Positions 41,739 through 50,694 of a stretch of 64,000 nucleotides of DNA are shown here, one piece after another. The stretch is taken from the NCBI GenBank assembly GCA_900316585.1, contig ONDM01000005.1, forward strand, positions 186,001 through 250,000, read 5' to 3'. A program made the position numbers and the translations under genes. Within the stretch, counting starts at the first letter, position 1. Every line of letters begins with the position of its first letter. The DNA is from an uncultured Prevotellaceae bacterium. Its GTDB lineage: Bacteria; Bacteroidota; Bacteroidia; Bacteroidales; Bacteroidaceae. The notes under the pieces are model-generated. The model saw only the letters and a program-made list of their open reading frames with translations. It was not told the origin of the DNA and did not search any database.

Positions 41739-42755
41739 ATGGCCAAAACGGTAAAGTATCAATACCCCTTACGCAGTCACAACACGTTCGGACTGGATGT
41801 CAAGGCGGAGCAGTTCATCACCTACGACACGGTGGAGGAACTGGTTTCCATCCTGGCGGAGCTCCGTGGAAGTGGAAAACGGATGCTGCAGATGGGAGGG
41901 GGAAGCAATCTGCTCTTCACGAAAGATTTCAGTGGGGTTATCCTGCATTCCCAAATCAAGTTCTTGGAATATGTATCTCAAGATAGTCAGGAAATATTGG
42001 TGAGAGTCGGCTCCGGAGTGGTGTGGGACGATTTCTGTGCCGAAATGGCTCAAAAGAATTACTACGGGTGCGAGAACCTTTCCTATATCCCGGGAGAGGT
42101 AGGCGCTTCTGCGGTCCAGAACATCGGGGCCTATGGGGTGGAAGTAGAGTCTATCATTCGGGAAGTGGAGACCATAGAAGTGGCTACGGGTAAACCCAGC
42201 GTGTTCCAGGCCGCTGAATGTGAATATGGTTACCGGGACAGTATCTTCAAGCACCGGCTGCAGGGCCAATACATTGTCACCGCTGTGGTCTTCTGCCTTT
42301 CGGCTACCCCTCAGGTGCATTTGAACTATGGCCAGCTGCAGGAGCTCAGGGAACGGGAAGAAGTTCCTACGGCACAGGAAATCCGTGAGGCCGTGATAGC
42401 CATCCGTAAGATGAAACTGCCAGAGCCGGCAGAGCTGGGCAGCGCAGGCAGTTTCTTCAAGAATCCTGTAGTACCCGTAGAGAAATACCAGGAGCTGGCT
42501 GCAGCCTATCAAGAAGTGCCTCACTATGTGGTGAGCCCGGAGCAGATAAAGATTCCGGCAGCCTGGCTCATCGAACAGTGTGGGTGGAAGGGAAAGAGCC
42601 ACGGAGGAGCAGCCGTCTATGAGAAGCAGCCGTTGATTATCGTGAATCAGCATCAGGCCACCCCGCAGGACATCATGGAGCTGGCCTCCCTTATCCAGCA
42701 GAGTGTCCAGAAAAAGTTCCAGATAGCTATTCAACCCGAAGTTAATTATATTTAG
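41739..42755 (+). CDS. murB: UDP-N-acetylenolpyruvoylglucosamine reductase MurB
   Basis: The 338-residue flavoprotein shows the FAD-binding block MLQMGGGSNLLF, the type I MurB region YIPGEVGASAVQNIGAYGVE, the active-site Ser in GSAGSFFKNP and the C-terminal PEVNYI with the catalytic Glu. It reduces UDP-GlcNAc-enolpyruvate to UDP-MurNAc with NADPH in peptidoglycan synthesis. Length and motifs are normal for the E. coli-like type. It is followed by murA after 21 bases, so the two successive steps are encoded together but in reverse order. A 413-codon frame on the opposite strand is only a shadow. Confidence 0.95.
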   Translation: MAKTVKYQYPLRSHNTFGLDVKAEQFITYDTVEELVSILAELRGSGKRMLQMGGGSNLLFTKDFSGVILHSQIKFLEYVSQDSQEILVRVGSGVVWDDFCAEMAQKNYYGCENLSYIPGEVGASAVQNIGAYGVEVESIIREVETIEVATGKPSVFQAAECEYGYRDSIFKHRLQGQYIVTAVVFCLSATPQVHLNYGQLQELREREEVPTAQEIREAVIAIRKMKLPEPAELGSAGSFFKNPVVPVEKYQELAAAYQEVPHYVVSPEQIKIPAAWLIEQCGWKGKSHGGAAVYEKQPLIIVNQHQATPQDIMELASLIQQSVQKKFQIAIQPEVNYI

Positions 42756-42776
42756 AATAGGAGAAAAAACCAAGAT

Positions 42777-44087
42777 ATGGCATCGTTTATAGTAGAAGGA
42801 AATCATCACCTGCACGGTGAAATCACCCCTCAAGGAGCAAAAAATGAGGCATTGCAAGTCATCTGTGCCGTTCTTCTCACCCCAGAAGAGGTGGTTATAG
42901 AGAATGTCCCCGATATACTGGATGTGAACAATCTTATCCAGCTGCTCAGCGATATGGGGGTTGTTGTCACCCGAAAAGGTGAAGACTGCTACAGCTTCCA
43001 GGCAGCGCACATTGATGCGGCGTTCATTGAGAGCCCTTCCTTTATAGAGAAATGCTCCAAGCTGCGCGGCTCGGTCATGCTCATAGGCCCGCTGCTAAGC
43101 CGACTGGGGAAGATGTTCTACGGAAAACCGGGAGGAGACAAGATAGGCCGCCGACGCCTGGATACTCATTTCCGGGGCATGAGCAACCTGGGGGCTACCT
43201 TCACATACGATGAGGAGAAGAAAGGGTACAAGTTCGAGTGTAAGGACGGTCTGAAAGGCGCCTATATGCTGCTCGATGAGGCTTCCGTAACCGGTACGGC
43301 CAATATCGTGATGGCAGCCGTGACAGCCCAGGGGAAGACCACCATCTATAATGCAGCCTGTGAGCCTTACATCCAGCAGCTTTGCAGGATGCTGAACCAG
43401 ATGGGGGCAAAGATTTCCGGCATAGCTTCCAACCTGCTCACCATAGAAGGAGTGGAGGCGCTGCATGGAGCCTCTCACCGCATTCTTCCGGATATGATAG
43501 AGGTGGGCAGCTTTATCGGCATGGCAGCCATGACACACAGTGAGCTCACCATCAAGAATGTGTCCTGGGAAAACCTGGGAATCATCCCTGACAGTTTCCG
43601 CAGGCTGGGACTGAAGCTGGAAAAGCGGGGCGACGATATGTTCATTCCCCGGCAGGAACAGTATGAGATAGAGAGTTTCCTGGACGGCTCCATCCTGACT
43701 TTGGCCGATGCGATATGGCCCGGCCTGACCCCCGACTTGCTCAGCGTGCTGCTGGTAGTGGCTACCCAGGCCAAGGGAAGTATCCTGATTCATCAGAAGA
43801 TGTTTGAGAGCCGCTTGTTCTTTGTGGACAAGCTGATAGATATGGGTGCGCAGATCATCCTTTGCGACCCCCACCGGGCCGTGGTCATCGGTCACGACAA
43901 CCGCATTCGTCTGCGGGCCAAGAACATGGTTTCACCCGATATCCGTGCCGGAATAGCCATGCTCATAGCAGCCATGAGTGCCGACGGGGTGAGCCGCATA
44001 GACCATATAGAGCAGATAGACCGAGGCTATACCCGGATAGAAGAACGCCTCAATGCCCTGGGTGCCAAGATTACCCGCGTGGAATAA
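42777..44087 (+). CDS. murA: UDP-N-acetylglucosamine 1-carboxyvinyltransferase MurA with Asp at the fosfomycin site
   Basis: The 436-residue enzyme has the EPSP-synthase-like double fold and the blocks GAKNEALQVICA (Lys-Asn pair at the substrate site), LRGSVMLIGPLL, PGGDKIGRRRLDTH and DIRAGIAMLIAAM. It transfers enolpyruvate to UDP-GlcNAc, the first committed step of peptidoglycan synthesis. The residue that is Cys115 in E. coli is Asp121 here. Asp at this site is known from other bacteria and makes MurA insensitive to fosfomycin while still active. murA is followed 18 bases later by a lipoprotein gene in the same direction. Confidence 0.95.
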   Translation: MASFIVEGNHHLHGEITPQGAKNEALQVICAVLLTPEEVVIENVPDILDVNNLIQLLSDMGVVVTRKGEDCYSFQAAHIDAAFIESPSFIEKCSKLRGSVMLIGPLLSRLGKMFYGKPGGDKIGRRRLDTHFRGMSNLGATFTYDEEKKGYKFECKDGLKGAYMLLDEASVTGTANIVMAAVTAQGKTTIYNAACEPYIQQLCRMLNQMGAKISGIASNLLTIEGVEALHGASHRILPDMIEVGSFIGMAAMTHSELTIKNVSWENLGIIPDSFRRLGLKLEKRGDDMFIPRQEQYEIESFLDGSILTLADAIWPGLTPDLLSVLLVVATQAKGSILIHQKMFESRLFFVDKLIDMGAQIILCDPHRAVVIGHDNRIRLRAKNMVSPDIRAGIAMLIAAMSADGVSRIDHIEQIDRGYTRIEERLNALGAKITRVE

Positions 44088-44105
44088 TAAAATAAGAATA
44101 AGACA

Positions 44106-44924
44106 ATGAAAAAACAGTCGTTATGGATGCTGGCTGCCATCCTCACTCTTTGCAGCTGCAGTGTATTCTTCAGCGCTTGCCAGTCCGGCAAGGGCAGTAG
44201 TACAGAACCCACCCTGGTGGCAGGAACCTTAGACGGACCGTTGGGAGCCGACTCCGTTCCGGCCCCTGTCTTGGATGCCCTGGTCAAGGCCGCCCGCTTC
44301 CACCAGTATGAAATCATGAGCGACTCAGCCTCCAGTATCACCGTAGAGGCCATCTCCGAAGCCGGTGAAACATCCACCCAGGGCTATGGCATCGTGGTGG
44401 TGAAGAACGCTACCTCTACCACCTTCCCACAACTGCGGAACGTGCGCCAGAATAAGGCAGCGTACGACAAGGAGCAGGACATTCTCTGGCTCACCTGCAG
44501 TGTCATGGAAGGGACAGGCATCTCCGTGGAAAGACTCTATCAGATACGCTTCGGGGAAGACGACAAGGCATACATCGCCCACACCGTGGAGCCTTACGAC
44601 CTTCAGCAGCAGCTCATCCAGCGGCTGGGCTATACCATCCTGGACCAGAACATCACCTTTTGGGACGGTACCCGTGAACTGACCACCGCCGCAAACACGG
44701 TGGAGGACATGGGCGGATTCGACGCAGAGCAGCCCATTTGGATAGGCGAGCAGATAGCGTACGACTTGAGCGGCTCAGCCCCCAGGCTATTGGTCACTCC
44801 AGGTGTAAAGTTCACCACCGGCCTTGTGCTGACCTACGATGACATGCCTACACTTACAGCACCGCTCACCCTGGCCGATGACGGAACAGTGAGCCTTGGC
44901 GAGATAGAACCACAAGTACCATAA
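44106..44924 (+). CDS. Exported protein of unknown function, probable lipoprotein
   Basis: The 272-residue protein has a hydrophobic leader MKKQSLWMLAAILTLCSCSVFFSACQSGKG with Cys-containing lipobox-like sequences (LCSC and FSAC). The exact processing Cys is not certain. The rest reads as a beta-rich domain with DSASSITVEAISEAGE, YGIVVVKN and DEQP-type strands. I do not recognise the family. It is translated from the murB-murA operon or closely after it (18 bases). An envelope role linked to cell-wall synthesis is possible but only inferred. Confidence 0.78.
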   Translation: MKKQSLWMLAAILTLCSCSVFFSACQSGKGSSTEPTLVAGTLDGPLGADSVPAPVLDALVKAARFHQYEIMSDSASSITVEAISEAGETSTQGYGIVVVKNATSTTFPQLRNVRQNKAAYDKEQDILWLTCSVMEGTGISVERLYQIRFGEDDKAYIAHTVEPYDLQQQLIQRLGYTILDQNITFWDGTRELTTAANTVEDMGGFDAEQPIWIGEQIAYDLSGSAPRLLVTPGVKFTTGLVLTYDDMPTLTAPLTLADDGTVSLGEIEPQVP

Positions 44925-44943
44925 AACTTAATTTTCGGCAAAA

Positions 44944-45696
44944 ATGAAGAAGAAGATAGAGTATAAGCCAGTATTGAAAAAGTTCTTGATGACGCTGGCC
45001 GCCACTACCATCTCCATCATCCTCACATTCGGAACATCATCCTTCAGAGAAAACAGGAAACAGAAAGCAGCGAAGCGGGAGATGGTGACGATGATTTTGT
45101 ACGACATGCAGAAATCTTACAATGATATAGCGAAGTGCGATTCAGACTTAGTAAGCTTCCTTGAACTCCAGTTGGACATGGTGGCTCACCCTAAGAGATA
45201 TGATGGTGATTATACTATGTTGTATCTGCATTATCCTGTACTACAATTCACCACCACCACCGAAAACATCTTCCGGACGAATATCGAGAGCATCAGAACC
45301 ATAGGAAACATCCTGTTTGTGGAGGTCGTAACTTCGTTCTATGATGGCCGGCAAAATTACCTAGATATTGTAGAGGAATTTAATAAGTATGCAGAGCCAG
45401 CTCTGCACAGCTATGAAAAATTGGCGGCTCTCGATGCAACGACGTATTCCTTTAAGAGCCATATTCATTTGGAGAATTTGCGCAGAGAGCTGGAACAAAG
45501 CAAGCTGATGATGAAAATCACGGATGAAGACCTTGACAAGTTCAGCAAAGAACGTGAAAGATTGGAAAATATGGTCATAGACGATATGGGCATGAATGAA
45601 GCGATGAAGAAAATGACTGATGAACAAATGCAGTGGAGATTGAAATATCTAAAGGCCAAGGAAGAAGGTAGGAAGGAACTTTCTGCAGAAAAATAA
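44944..45696 (+). CDS. Single-pass membrane protein of unknown function
   Basis: The 250-residue protein has a basic N-terminus (MKKKIEYKPVLKKF) and one hydrophobic helix (LMTLAATTISIILTFG, about 15-31). The remainder is a largely helical, charged extracytoplasmic or cytoplasmic part with possible coiled coil near the C-terminus (LRRELEQSKLMMKITDEDLD to LKAKEEGRKEL). No family is recognised. It lies 19 bases after the preceding exported-protein gene and 8 bases before the DUF169 gene, so it is likely in the same operon. Confidence 0.78.
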   Translation: MKKKIEYKPVLKKFLMTLAATTISIILTFGTSSFRENRKQKAAKREMVTMILYDMQKSYNDIAKCDSDLVSFLELQLDMVAHPKRYDGDYTMLYLHYPVLQFTTTTENIFRTNIESIRTIGNILFVEVVTSFYDGRQNYLDIVEEFNKYAEPALHSYEKLAALDATTYSFKSHIHLENLRRELEQSKLMMKITDEDLDKFSKERERLENMVIDDMGMNEAMKKMTDEQMQWRLKYLKAKEEGRKELSAEK

Positions 45697-45704
45697 TCAG
45701 ACAC

Positions 45705-46418
45705 ATGGACGTACAACAGTTTAGACGAGATTTCGAAGAGGCATTCGGCCAGAAGGCAGCCTTGCCTTTATTGTTCGGTTACAGTGATGAGCCTGTGGCA
45801 GAGACAGAAAAGATTCACGGCTGTTTCTTTAAAGGGCTGCAGGCAGCCAGAGAAGGCGTGCCAGTGAGCCTTAGTGCAGCGGTCATTTCCTGCGGTGGTG
45901 GCAAGCTATACACCGGATTTGCAGACATGCCGGAGCACGTACCCCAGTTTGTCTCGCTGAAGGAGAAATACAAGCTGACACCCCAGATGGTGGCCGATTA
46001 TGTAGATAGCCTGGAAATAAAACGTACAGAAAAGAAGTACCTGAACTTTGTGCGGATAGACCAGGCCACGTCGTTCGATGGGTTTGAAGGCATCTTGTTC
46101 TATGCCACACCCGATATGCTGGCCGGACTTTGCGGCTGGGCTTTCTTCGACACGAATGAGGCCGATGCAGTGGTGTCGCAGTTCGGTTCCGGATGCAGTA
46201 CGGTGGTCTCCATGACCGTAGCGGAGAATGCCCGTCAGGGCTACCGCTGTTTCCTGGGCCTGTTCGACCCTTCAGTACGCCCCTACGTGGGTGCCGACGA
46301 GCTGGGATTCACCATTCCGATGAGCAGGTTCCGGGTAATGCTGGAGACCATGAAGCAGTGCTTCCTGTTCGATTCCCACGCCTGGAAGAAAGTGAAGGAA
46401 AGACTGGAAAACAAGTAA
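45705..46418 (+). CDS. DUF169 family protein
   Basis: The 237-residue protein opens MDVQQFRRDFEEAFGQKAALPLLFGYSD and has CFFKGLQAAREGVPVSLSAA, CGGGKLYTGF, GFEGILFYATPDMLAGLCGW and GSGCSTVVSMTV. These Cys- and Gly-rich blocks are the DUF169 signature. Members are cytoplasmic proteins of unknown function found in anaerobes. The recurrent cysteines (CF, CGGG, LCGW, GCST) may hold a metal or Fe-S centre, which is inference. It is adjacent to DUF3784 after 4 bases. Confidence 0.88.
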   Translation: MDVQQFRRDFEEAFGQKAALPLLFGYSDEPVAETEKIHGCFFKGLQAAREGVPVSLSAAVISCGGGKLYTGFADMPEHVPQFVSLKEKYKLTPQMVADYVDSLEIKRTEKKYLNFVRIDQATSFDGFEGILFYATPDMLAGLCGWAFFDTNEADAVVSQFGSGCSTVVSMTVAENARQGYRCFLGLFDPSVRPYVGADELGFTIPMSRFRVMLETMKQCFLFDSHAWKKVKERLENK

Positions 46419-46422
46419 TAAT

Positions 46423-46713
46423 ATGATAGTCGTGATTTTAGTTGCCGCCCTCCTCTTGGTTATGGGCATCGTCATCCTGCTGGGAAAGGGTGACAATCTG
46501 ATTGCCGGGTACAACACGGCCTCTGAGCAGGAGAAGGCCAAGTACAACATCAAGCGCCTCCGGGGCTTGCTTGGCGGATTTCTGATTATACTGGCCCCCA
46601 TGCTCTTTCTGATGCTGAATGAAACCGTGGAGGCATTAGGTGCTTTCATGGGCATTACCACCGTACTCTGCATCATTGTTGTGATTTTAGCGAATACTTG
46701 GGCGAAGAAATAA
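46423..46713 (+). CDS. DUF3784 family membrane protein
   Basis: The 96-residue protein has a start helix MIVVILVAALLLVMGIVILL, the motif GKGDNLIAGYNTASEQEKAKYN and two further hydrophobic segments. The G-(x)-DNLIAGYN-T block is the DUF3784 signature. It is a small inner-membrane protein of unknown function and the last gene of the cluster that begins with murB. Confidence 0.88.
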   Translation: MIVVILVAALLLVMGIVILLGKGDNLIAGYNTASEQEKAKYNIKRLRGLLGGFLIILAPMLFLMLNETVEALGAFMGITTVLCIIVVILANTWAKK

Positions 46714-46803
46714 CATAAAGACTGCCCGGTAATTTCCCCCATGGGGTCGGGTATCGTGGGGGGAAAAAATTGCAGAAATCATCTACAATACAAAAAAAAT
46801 CCG

Positions 46804-46811
46804 TAATTTTG
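46804..46811 (+). promoter_or_regulatory. -7 element of the first GH106-like gene
   Basis: TAATTTTG is a perfect TAnnTTTG match, 42 bases before the ATG at 46853. No good -33 box is seen. Confidence 0.45.
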
Positions 46812-46852
46812 TTGTCGATGATCACAATGAGTGTAATAAGAAAGAGATAGCT

Positions 46853-49800
46853 ATGAAAAAAATCAGTAAATGGATGTTGCTGGCAGGGATAGCCCTGACA
46901 GCTTGCACAGGGCAGCAGTTTGACCAACAGCTGTACGACAATTTCCAGAACCCGCCACAGGAGGCTAGGCCTCGCGTCTGGTGGCACTGGATGAATGGCA
47001 ACATTACCAAAGATGGTATCTACAAAGACTTGATGTGGATGAACCGCATTGGCGTAGGTGGTTTCCACGTTTTCGATGCAGGTCTGCAAACAGCGCAGGT
47101 GGTGGAAAATCGCCTCACTTACATGTCGCCTGAATGGAAAGATGCTTTCAGCTATGCCATCCAGCTGGCAGACTCGTTGGGCATGGAGGTAGCAGTGGCC
47201 AGCGCACCGGGCTGGAGCAATACGGGTGGTCCGTGGGTGAAACCAGAGAATGCCATGAAGAAACTGGTGTGGAGGCAGACCGATGTGAAGGGCGGACAAA
47301 CCATCAGCATGACTTTGCCTGAGCCTTATCGCACCACAGGCTTTTTCCAAAACAAAGGCACCGGAAACAGTGCTGATGTAGCTGCCTTCCTTGGCGACGT
47401 GGTACCTTCTGAATGGTACCGGGACCTGTATGTGATGGCCGTAAAGAAAGACCCGGCCGACAAGACCATGCAGGAAATGGGAGCCAAGGTAACCACCAGT
47501 GGGGGTAACATCAGCTTAGACAAGCTTACCGATGGTGATATAGGCACTACACAAGGCCTGTTTCGCAACGACCGTCTGGGCTATGCCTGGATTCAGTTTG
47601 AGTTCCCGGAGGCACAGACCATCAAAGCGTTAACCGTCAGCGACGGACTTGTCCGTGGTGAATGGCAGATGAACAAAGCGCCTGTGACCAAACATTTGCT
47701 GGCCAGCAGCGATGGCAAGGATTTCAAGCCAGTGTGCGACATCCCTCATGGCGGTGTAAGTCAGCAGACCATCGACATACCTGAGACCACAGCCAAGTAT
47801 TTCCGCGTGACTTTCGACAACCCTGTAGCCGATAACTCTTACGCTTTGTTCACTGGCGTTATGGCTCCACAACCGCCATCAACCCCTGTGGGCGAGCTGG
47901 TGCTCTATGCCGTGAATAAGGTGAACCATGCTGAGGAGAAGGCCGGCTTCGCCACTCCGTTCGACATGATGGAGTTTGCTACTCCAGCGTCAACTGGTGC
48001 TCAGGAAGTAATAGACTTGACAGACAAGGTAAAGGATGGCAAGCTCTCCTGGGATGCTCCTGCCGGCGACTGGCGCATCTATCGTTTCGGCTACTCCCTG
48101 ACCGGTAAGACAAACCACCCTGCATCGCCAGAGGCAACAGGCTTGGAGGTAACAAAGCTGGATAAAGATGCTGTGACGGATTATATCAACTATTACTTGG
48201 ACACCTATAAGGATGCCACGGGCGGACTAATGGGTGCAAAGGGCCTTCACTACCTGCTGATAGACAGCTATGAGGCAGGATGGGAGACTTGGGCGCCACA
48301 GTTGCCTCAGGAGTTTGAGAAACGTCGCGGTTATAGCCTGCTGAAATGGATGCCAGCCTTGACAGGACAGATTCTGGAAAGCAGTGAAAAGACAGAGCAG
48401 TTCCTCTTCGACTGGCGCAAGACCATCGGTGAACTGATTGCTGAAAATATGTATGGCAACATAGCAGAGATAGCCAAAGGCCGTGGCTTGGAAACCTATT
48501 TCGAGGCTCATGAGAACGGACGCCTCTACTTGCCTGACGGAATGGCTGTAAAGAGCAAGGGCGATATCCCTATGGCAGCTTTGTGGCAGTTGAATGATGG
48601 TGTCACCTCCGGCAACTCAAACTACGAGATGGCATCTACCGACATTCGTGAATCGGCTTCCGTAGCCCATGTCTATGGCAAGAAGTTTGTGGCCGCTGAG
48701 TCACTGACGACCAACGGTGCCGACGGAACAGCCTACAGCTGGTATCCGGGCAACCTGAAGATGGCTGCCGACCTGGAGATGGCTAGTGGTGTAAACCGCT
48801 TCGTCATACACGAGAGTGCCCACCAGCCTGTAGATGACAAGAAGCCTGGTTTGGGACTGATGATCTTCGGTCAGTGGTTCAATCGCCACGAGACATGGGC
48901 AGAGCAGGCCAAGGCTTGGATGGACTACCTGGCTCGCAGCAGCTACATGCTCCAGCAGGGCAAGTTTGTGGCCGATGTGGCTTATTACTATGGTGAGGAC
49001 AATGTGGTGACCGGCATGTTTGGCATAGAGCATCCGGCAGTGCCTGGCGGCTACAACTACGACTATGTGAGTGCAGAGATCCTGACCGGTTTGATGAGCT
49101 ATGACGGCAAGAAGCTGACCTTGCCTAGCGGCATGAGCTACAAGATGCTGGTGCTGGACAAGAACTGCAAGAATATGTCGATGGACGTATTAAGCAAGAT
49201 AGCAGCATTGGCTAAGAAGGGTGCCGTGATTTGTGGTGAGAAACCAAGTGCAGAGCCTACCCTGACGGGCGACAAGGCCGAGTTCAAGCGCTTGGCTGAT
49301 GAGGTATGGAACCTGCCCAATGTAATCAGTGGCAAGAGCATAGAGGCAGCTTTGCAGCAGGCCGGCATTGCTCCCGACTTCGCTGCCAGCGACATGAGCG
49401 ACCTGCTTTATGTGCATCGTTCAGCGCCCAAGGCAGAGATTTATTGGGTAAACAATCGCACAGACAAGGCTCGCCACGTGGAGGCCACCTTCCGCGTGTC
49501 AGGTCTGAAGCCAATGGTTTGGCACCCAGAGACCGGCTTGGCTGAGGATGTGTCATACGAAGTAAAGGATGGCACTACCACCGTTCAGCTGGATTTGGTA
49601 TCAGAAGATGCGGTGTTCGTGGTGTTCAGCGGCAAGGGTGAAAAGAAGGTATCATTGCCACAGAAGCAGGAGACCGAGGTCTGTGAGATCAAGACTCCTT
49701 GGACGGTGAAGTTTGATACCGCATGGGGTGGTCCTGCAGAAACCACCTTCAACCAGTTGACTTCTTACACTGAATCAGAAGACCCAGGCATCAAGTACTA

Positions 49801-50161
49801 TTCCGGCACGGCTACCTATCTCAATAAGGTAACGGTAAAAGAAGCCGAATTGCAGCAAGGCAGGTTGATACTGGACTTAGGCAAGGTATGCAGTGTGGCT
49901 GAAGTAAAAATCAACGGAGCAGATGCAGGCATCCTGTGGAAGGCACCTTACCGGGCCGATGTCACAGGATTGCTGAAAGCTGGCGAGAACGATATCGAGG
50001 TTAAGGTAGTGAACCAGTGGGTAAACCGACTTATCGGCGACAAGCAGCCAGGTGTAAAGCAAAAGTTTACCTATGCTTCGTTCGACTTCTTCTACCAGGC
50101 AGCTTCACCTCTTCTCCCAGCCGGCTTGTTGGGACCAGTTAAGGTAGTATCAGTAAAATAA
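46853..50161 (+). CDS. GH106-like alpha-L-rhamnosidase family lipoprotein, copy 1
   Basis: The 1102-residue protein has a lipoprotein signal (LAGIALTACTG) and then the family opening NPPQEARPRVWWHWMNGNIT typical of GH106 alpha-L-rhamnosidases. Within the barrel are VASAPGWSNTGGPWV, LLIDSYEAGWETWAPQ, FEAHENGR, AAESLTTNG and RFVIHESAHQP. A discoidin-like jelly-roll insertion is seen at about 205-330, and a C-terminal galactose-binding-like domain at about 990-1085 (LILDLGKVCSVAEVKINGAD). It would cleave rhamnosyl linkages in rhamnose-containing plant glycans at the cell surface or periplasm. A close paralogue lies at 58234-61521. It is monocistronic with a strong terminator at 50198-50226. Confidence 0.9.
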   Translation: MKKISKWMLLAGIALTACTGQQFDQQLYDNFQNPPQEARPRVWWHWMNGNITKDGIYKDLMWMNRIGVGGFHVFDAGLQTAQVVENRLTYMSPEWKDAFSYAIQLADSLGMEVAVASAPGWSNTGGPWVKPENAMKKLVWRQTDVKGGQTISMTLPEPYRTTGFFQNKGTGNSADVAAFLGDVVPSEWYRDLYVMAVKKDPADKTMQEMGAKVTTSGGNISLDKLTDGDIGTTQGLFRNDRLGYAWIQFEFPEAQTIKALTVSDGLVRGEWQMNKAPVTKHLLASSDGKDFKPVCDIPHGGVSQQTIDIPETTAKYFRVTFDNPVADNSYALFTGVMAPQPPSTPVGELVLYAVNKVNHAEEKAGFATPFDMMEFATPASTGAQEVIDLTDKVKDGKLSWDAPAGDWRIYRFGYSLTGKTNHPASPEATGLEVTKLDKDAVTDYINYYLDTYKDATGGLMGAKGLHYLLIDSYEAGWETWAPQLPQEFEKRRGYSLLKWMPALTGQILESSEKTEQFLFDWRKTIGELIAENMYGNIAEIAKGRGLETYFEAHENGRLYLPDGMAVKSKGDIPMAALWQLNDGVTSGNSNYEMASTDIRESASVAHVYGKKFVAAESLTTNGADGTAYSWYPGNLKMAADLEMASGVNRFVIHESAHQPVDDKKPGLGLMIFGQWFNRHETWAEQAKAWMDYLARSSYMLQQGKFVADVAYYYGEDNVVTGMFGIEHPAVPGGYNYDYVSAEILTGLMSYDGKKLTLPSGMSYKMLVLDKNCKNMSMDVLSKIAALAKKGAVICGEKPSAEPTLTGDKAEFKRLADEVWNLPNVISGKSIEAALQQAGIAPDFAASDMSDLLYVHRSAPKAEIYWVNNRTDKARHVEATFRVSGLKPMVWHPETGLAEDVSYEVKDGTTTVQLDLVSEDAVFVVFSGKGEKKVSLPQKQETEVCEIKTPWTVKFDTAWGGPAETTFNQLTSYTESEDPGIKYYSGTATYLNKVTVKEAELQQGRLILDLGKVCSVAEVKINGADAGILWKAPYRADVTGLLKAGENDIEVKVVNQWVNRLIGDKQPGVKQKFTYASFDFFYQAASPLLPAGLLGPVKVVSVK

Positions 50162-50197
50162 GAGTTTCCCTGCGGGGGATTTCCCGGGGATAAAGAG

Positions 50198-50230
50198 AAG
50201 GGCGCATCTTGGTGCGCCCTTTTTTCTTGT
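50198..50230 (+). terminator. Strong terminator after GH106-like copy 1
   Basis: A perfect 9-base stem, AAGGGCGCA (50198-50206) with TGCGCCCTT (50213-50221), 6-base loop, is followed by TTTTTCTTGTTTT. Confidence 0.88.
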
Positions 50231-50493
50231 TTTCCGCTAAAATTTTGTCAAGTGGGAGCTGTTCCTGGTTATCACAGGTTCATTTTCAGCATGGATGGAT
50301 TTAATAACCCCTTAAAAAGGCCATTTTTTAGTTAAAATGAATTAGATCGTGAAATAATTCAATTTTAGGTGTTTTTTGCGGTGAAATAGGGGACTTTTGA
50401 CACATCAGGAACAAATGCATAAATATGCAATTTTGCCTAATTTGAAGATAATCAATGCATAACGTTTCTTCTTCCTTTTGCTTAATCACATAA

Positions 50494-50694
50494 GATGTGT
50501 CATATGTGTCAAGGTCAAACGTGTCAAAGTGCTTTTTTACATCCTGCATTTTGGGGGGTAATAGTAACACATAAAAGATAGCAATAAAAGAATTAATAAT
50601 ATAATGATATTATATTATTAAAATTTTGTGCGATTATTTTGACATATATCCATTTTGAGTTTGACACGTTTGACCTTGACACATTTGACACATC
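50494..50694. repeat. 35-base inverted repeat around an AT-rich palindrome
   Basis: Arms at 50494-50528 and 50660-50694 are reverse complements except for one base. Each arm holds several copies of a TTGAC(AC) unit, for example TTTGACACGTTTGACCTTG. A further TTTGACACATC occurs outside at 50396-50406. Between the arms lies a perfect 12-base palindrome (50593-50604 and 50610-50621, spacer TGATA) in A+T-rich sequence. The layout could form a cruciform. It resembles either an iteron-type replication or partition site, or a large regulatory hairpin. Confidence 0.7.

Noticed and set aside
41769-43010. 413-codon open frame on the minus strand opposite murB and the start of murA
   Set aside because: It lies antisense to two clearly conserved genes, has no recognisable domain and a composition expected from the opposite strand of GC-rich coding sequence.
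43095-43895. 266-codon open frame antisense to murA
   Set aside because: It is entirely inside murA on the other strand, with no motifs and a His/Gln-rich composition typical of shadow frames.
46733-46766. CCCCC/GGGGG hairpin between DUF3784 and the first GH106-like gene
   Set aside because: The stem is present but lacks a T-run on the plus strand, and its loop is long, so I do not call it a terminator.
50328-50570. 80-codon minus-strand frame covering one arm of the inverted repeat
   Set aside because: Its FDTFDLDTYDT part is just the translation of the TTGAC repeat units, and there is no homology or start support.
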